Positions 62,039-64,000 of a DNA stretch of 64,000 nucleotides are shown in pieces. Positions within the stretch are counted from its first letter, which is position 1; each line of letters starts with the position of its first letter. The stretch is from NCBI GenBank assembly GCA_014338405.1, contig JTDE01000445.1, forward strand, positions 116,794 to 180,793, given 5' to 3'. The notes beneath the pieces were generated by a model. It was not told the origin of the DNA and searched no databases. It saw nothing but the letters and a program-made list of their open reading frames with translations. A program made the position numbers and the translations under genes. The stretch comes from Paragonimus skrjabini miyazakii (taxonomy: Eukaryota; Platyhelminthes; Trematoda; Plagiorchiida; Troglotrematidae).

Positions 62039-64000
62039 GATCTTTGGAAATTTAATGGCGCAATAAACAGCAAACTTGTTGTTTGTTTACTACTACTCAA
62101 AATATTTTAGTGAACCAGTTCGATTATATAATGATTTCCTGTATTGTACTGTGTTCGTCATAAACTCCACGACGAAAGCCATATGCGTCACGAGTCCGTT
62201 GAAACAACTTTATCTGATCCTCTTCTAACTTCAAGTCTAAAACCACGAACTGTCTGTAATAGTTGGATATGTCACACAACGGTCAGTCAAGTAAATCTGT
62301 AAAACATTGAGTCCACCAAATCACCGAAAGTTGACGTCAATACTTGCACGTTGAAATATTTTTCATGTGACACGTAAAAACACACCTTGGTATATGCTTT
62401 GTTGTTTGAATGATCTGCAAGTTCACACAAGAGAAACCTGGTTATAGCACAGTTAAATAAATTAGTTTTGCAACACCTCTCCGCAGGATTCTTTCGGGAA
62501 TAATGGTTGAAATCTCACATATATAACCAGTCATTTGTTTGTTCAAAATGATTGGATATATGAAACTAAAATTCAAACGTTTGTGTGTAACGGAAGTCCC
62601 ATCTAAATGGATCAGCCTAGCTTAAAAAGAACACAATTTTGCAACACTGCTTCAGCGGGTTAACTAGATATTTGCTTAGGATCCTAAGAGCTGCTGGTGC
62701 TTAAGCAGTCTAAAAGGAAGTAGAAGATATTATGAAGAAGAAGGTAACTATATGTTTAATGGTTTTAACATGGAACTATAATGCTAAATAAATTGTTCTT
62801 TTACCTCTATGTTTATTTCTCTTAGAAATGACGAACGCTCGAGTAACTAAAGCCTAAAGTTCATTTGCTCCAACGTTAGCTCTGATTCAGGTCAGTAAAA
62901 ATCCTGTTTGGTGCGCTTACAAAGGTTAAAGTTTTTTCCCACCGCTACCTCTCTTGGTTGGTTCCGCTTCGGTAATTTGGTACGAGTTCAAAGGTATGGT
63001 GCTATTTGCCAGCATTCTTGTCCTTAAGATATCATAACCGAACGTATTACATTTGGCTTATTACACACTTCGCCTCCAAGGCTAATCACAGCATATTCAT
63101 ATCGAGCTGAGCTAGGTGTGTTCGATGCAATCTATTCATTGTGCGGACATTTTCATCAGAAAAGACGTTTCAGTTTATCCGGCAATGTCACATGAAGACT
63201 TTTCTCTAAATAACGTACGCATTATTTGCTGCGTTGATAGAAATGCAAATCAAAGTTCGAAAGACGCATCTCAGATATTGTCACAATCATAAAGTAACAG
63301 TGGTTAGCTAACATTTGTATTACTAATGCTTGATTGATATTGACTTACACACTAAATATTATATGTCAGATAATGTTGGGAAATATATATGCTGGTTGAT
63401 AGGGAAACTGTAATACTTGACGTTATAAATTACTCTTGAACAACACATATTGAACCACATCATAGAAAAACTTAACTACACATGAAAGTGACACGATTAC
63501 AGGATAAGAATCGAGTCCCAAGTAAGTATCGAATCTGCGGTAAAAATTTTCTCAGAAACTTTCCAGCAGATTGTTCTTAAGTTGACTAATGTGAAATAAA
63601 CATTACCCTTACATGCTCAGAAAATTTGAGCGTTACTCATAAGCGAGTGTGAATAAACGTTTACGTAAGATGATTCCATTCTGAACGCTCCGAGATAGAC
63701 GATACAAATAAACCCGATGAAAGGGTAACTGAGATTCCGAATTTATTATTGGCGCTACTGATATTTTTAAGGTAAGGTAAACAACAATTTCATAAAGCGA
63801 TTAAATGGGCTGTTTAGGTTTATAGTAAAGCTGCGATCAAGAGTAAAAGAATATCAATTAAGAGACGGTATTTTTATCGCATTGGAAAGAAGCCTTAGTT
63901 TATTTCTTAACATGTAAATTCCTTTTTGCCAGTTTGAGTCGAGAACTCTTTTTCCTCAGGATTGAGCAGCGTAATTTTCAGTTAATTATGAAGAACAGTT
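62039..64000. other. Gene-free stretch
   Basis: I see no open frame, repeat or RNA that can be supported. Confidence 0.5.

Noticed and set aside
61778..62110. 110-codon frame across 61.8-62.1 kb
   Set aside because: It crosses 100 undetermined bases, so continuity is not evidence.

Overview
The window looks like eukaryotic, AT-rich, intron-dominated DNA, most likely from a parasitic flatworm, probably a digenean. The taxonomic inference rests on two kinds of mobile DNA. One is a tRNA-derived SINE-like family whose 3' part carries a hammerhead ribozyme, the architecture known from the schistosome Sm-alpha repeat. The other is a Penelope-like retroelement fragment with the C-terminal layout seen in trematode copies. 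There are no bacterial-style operons, rRNAs, CRISPR arrays or complete uninterrupted genes. Most open frames of 60-120 codons are about as frequent as expected by chance at this base composition, so exon calls are kept at modest confidence.

Layout. From 1 to 6000 nothing is firmly supported. At 6001-6341 (minus) lies part of the longest open frame in the window, with usable splice sites. At about 7025-7625 is a Penelope-like fragment whose 5' half is inverted relative to its 3' half. At 11635-12217 is composite hammerhead element A. At 13952-15336 three plus-strand open segments join in phase across good splice sites and are the best multi-exon gene candidate; further candidate exons follow at 16.9, 24.6 and 30.5 kb. 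A 205-bp foldback with a hammerhead-like motif sits at 24140-24344. Element B is at about 25940-26580 and element C at about 32018-32665. Degraded copies lie at 33.9, 39.4 and 53.9 kb, and copy D at 57.1-57.4 kb. Candidate exons on both strands occur between 39 and 61 kb. A second foldback, flanked by 13-bp direct repeats, is at 48745-48884. A 100-N assembly gap is at 61939-62038.

The most interesting system is the hammerhead family. The basic unit, in order, is a middle region (M), a linker (J), a tRNA-like part with a Pol III box-B-like site (T), a hammerhead (H) and a conserved tail. Elements A and C have the same extra feature: an inverted tail-H-T segment joined at the same point to the front of a complete unit. 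They therefore seem to have spread as one double-ended, head-to-head element in which a transcript of either strand ends in one sense-oriented ribozyme. At least three ribozyme copies retain the full catalytic core. No host gene in the window could be named with confidence.
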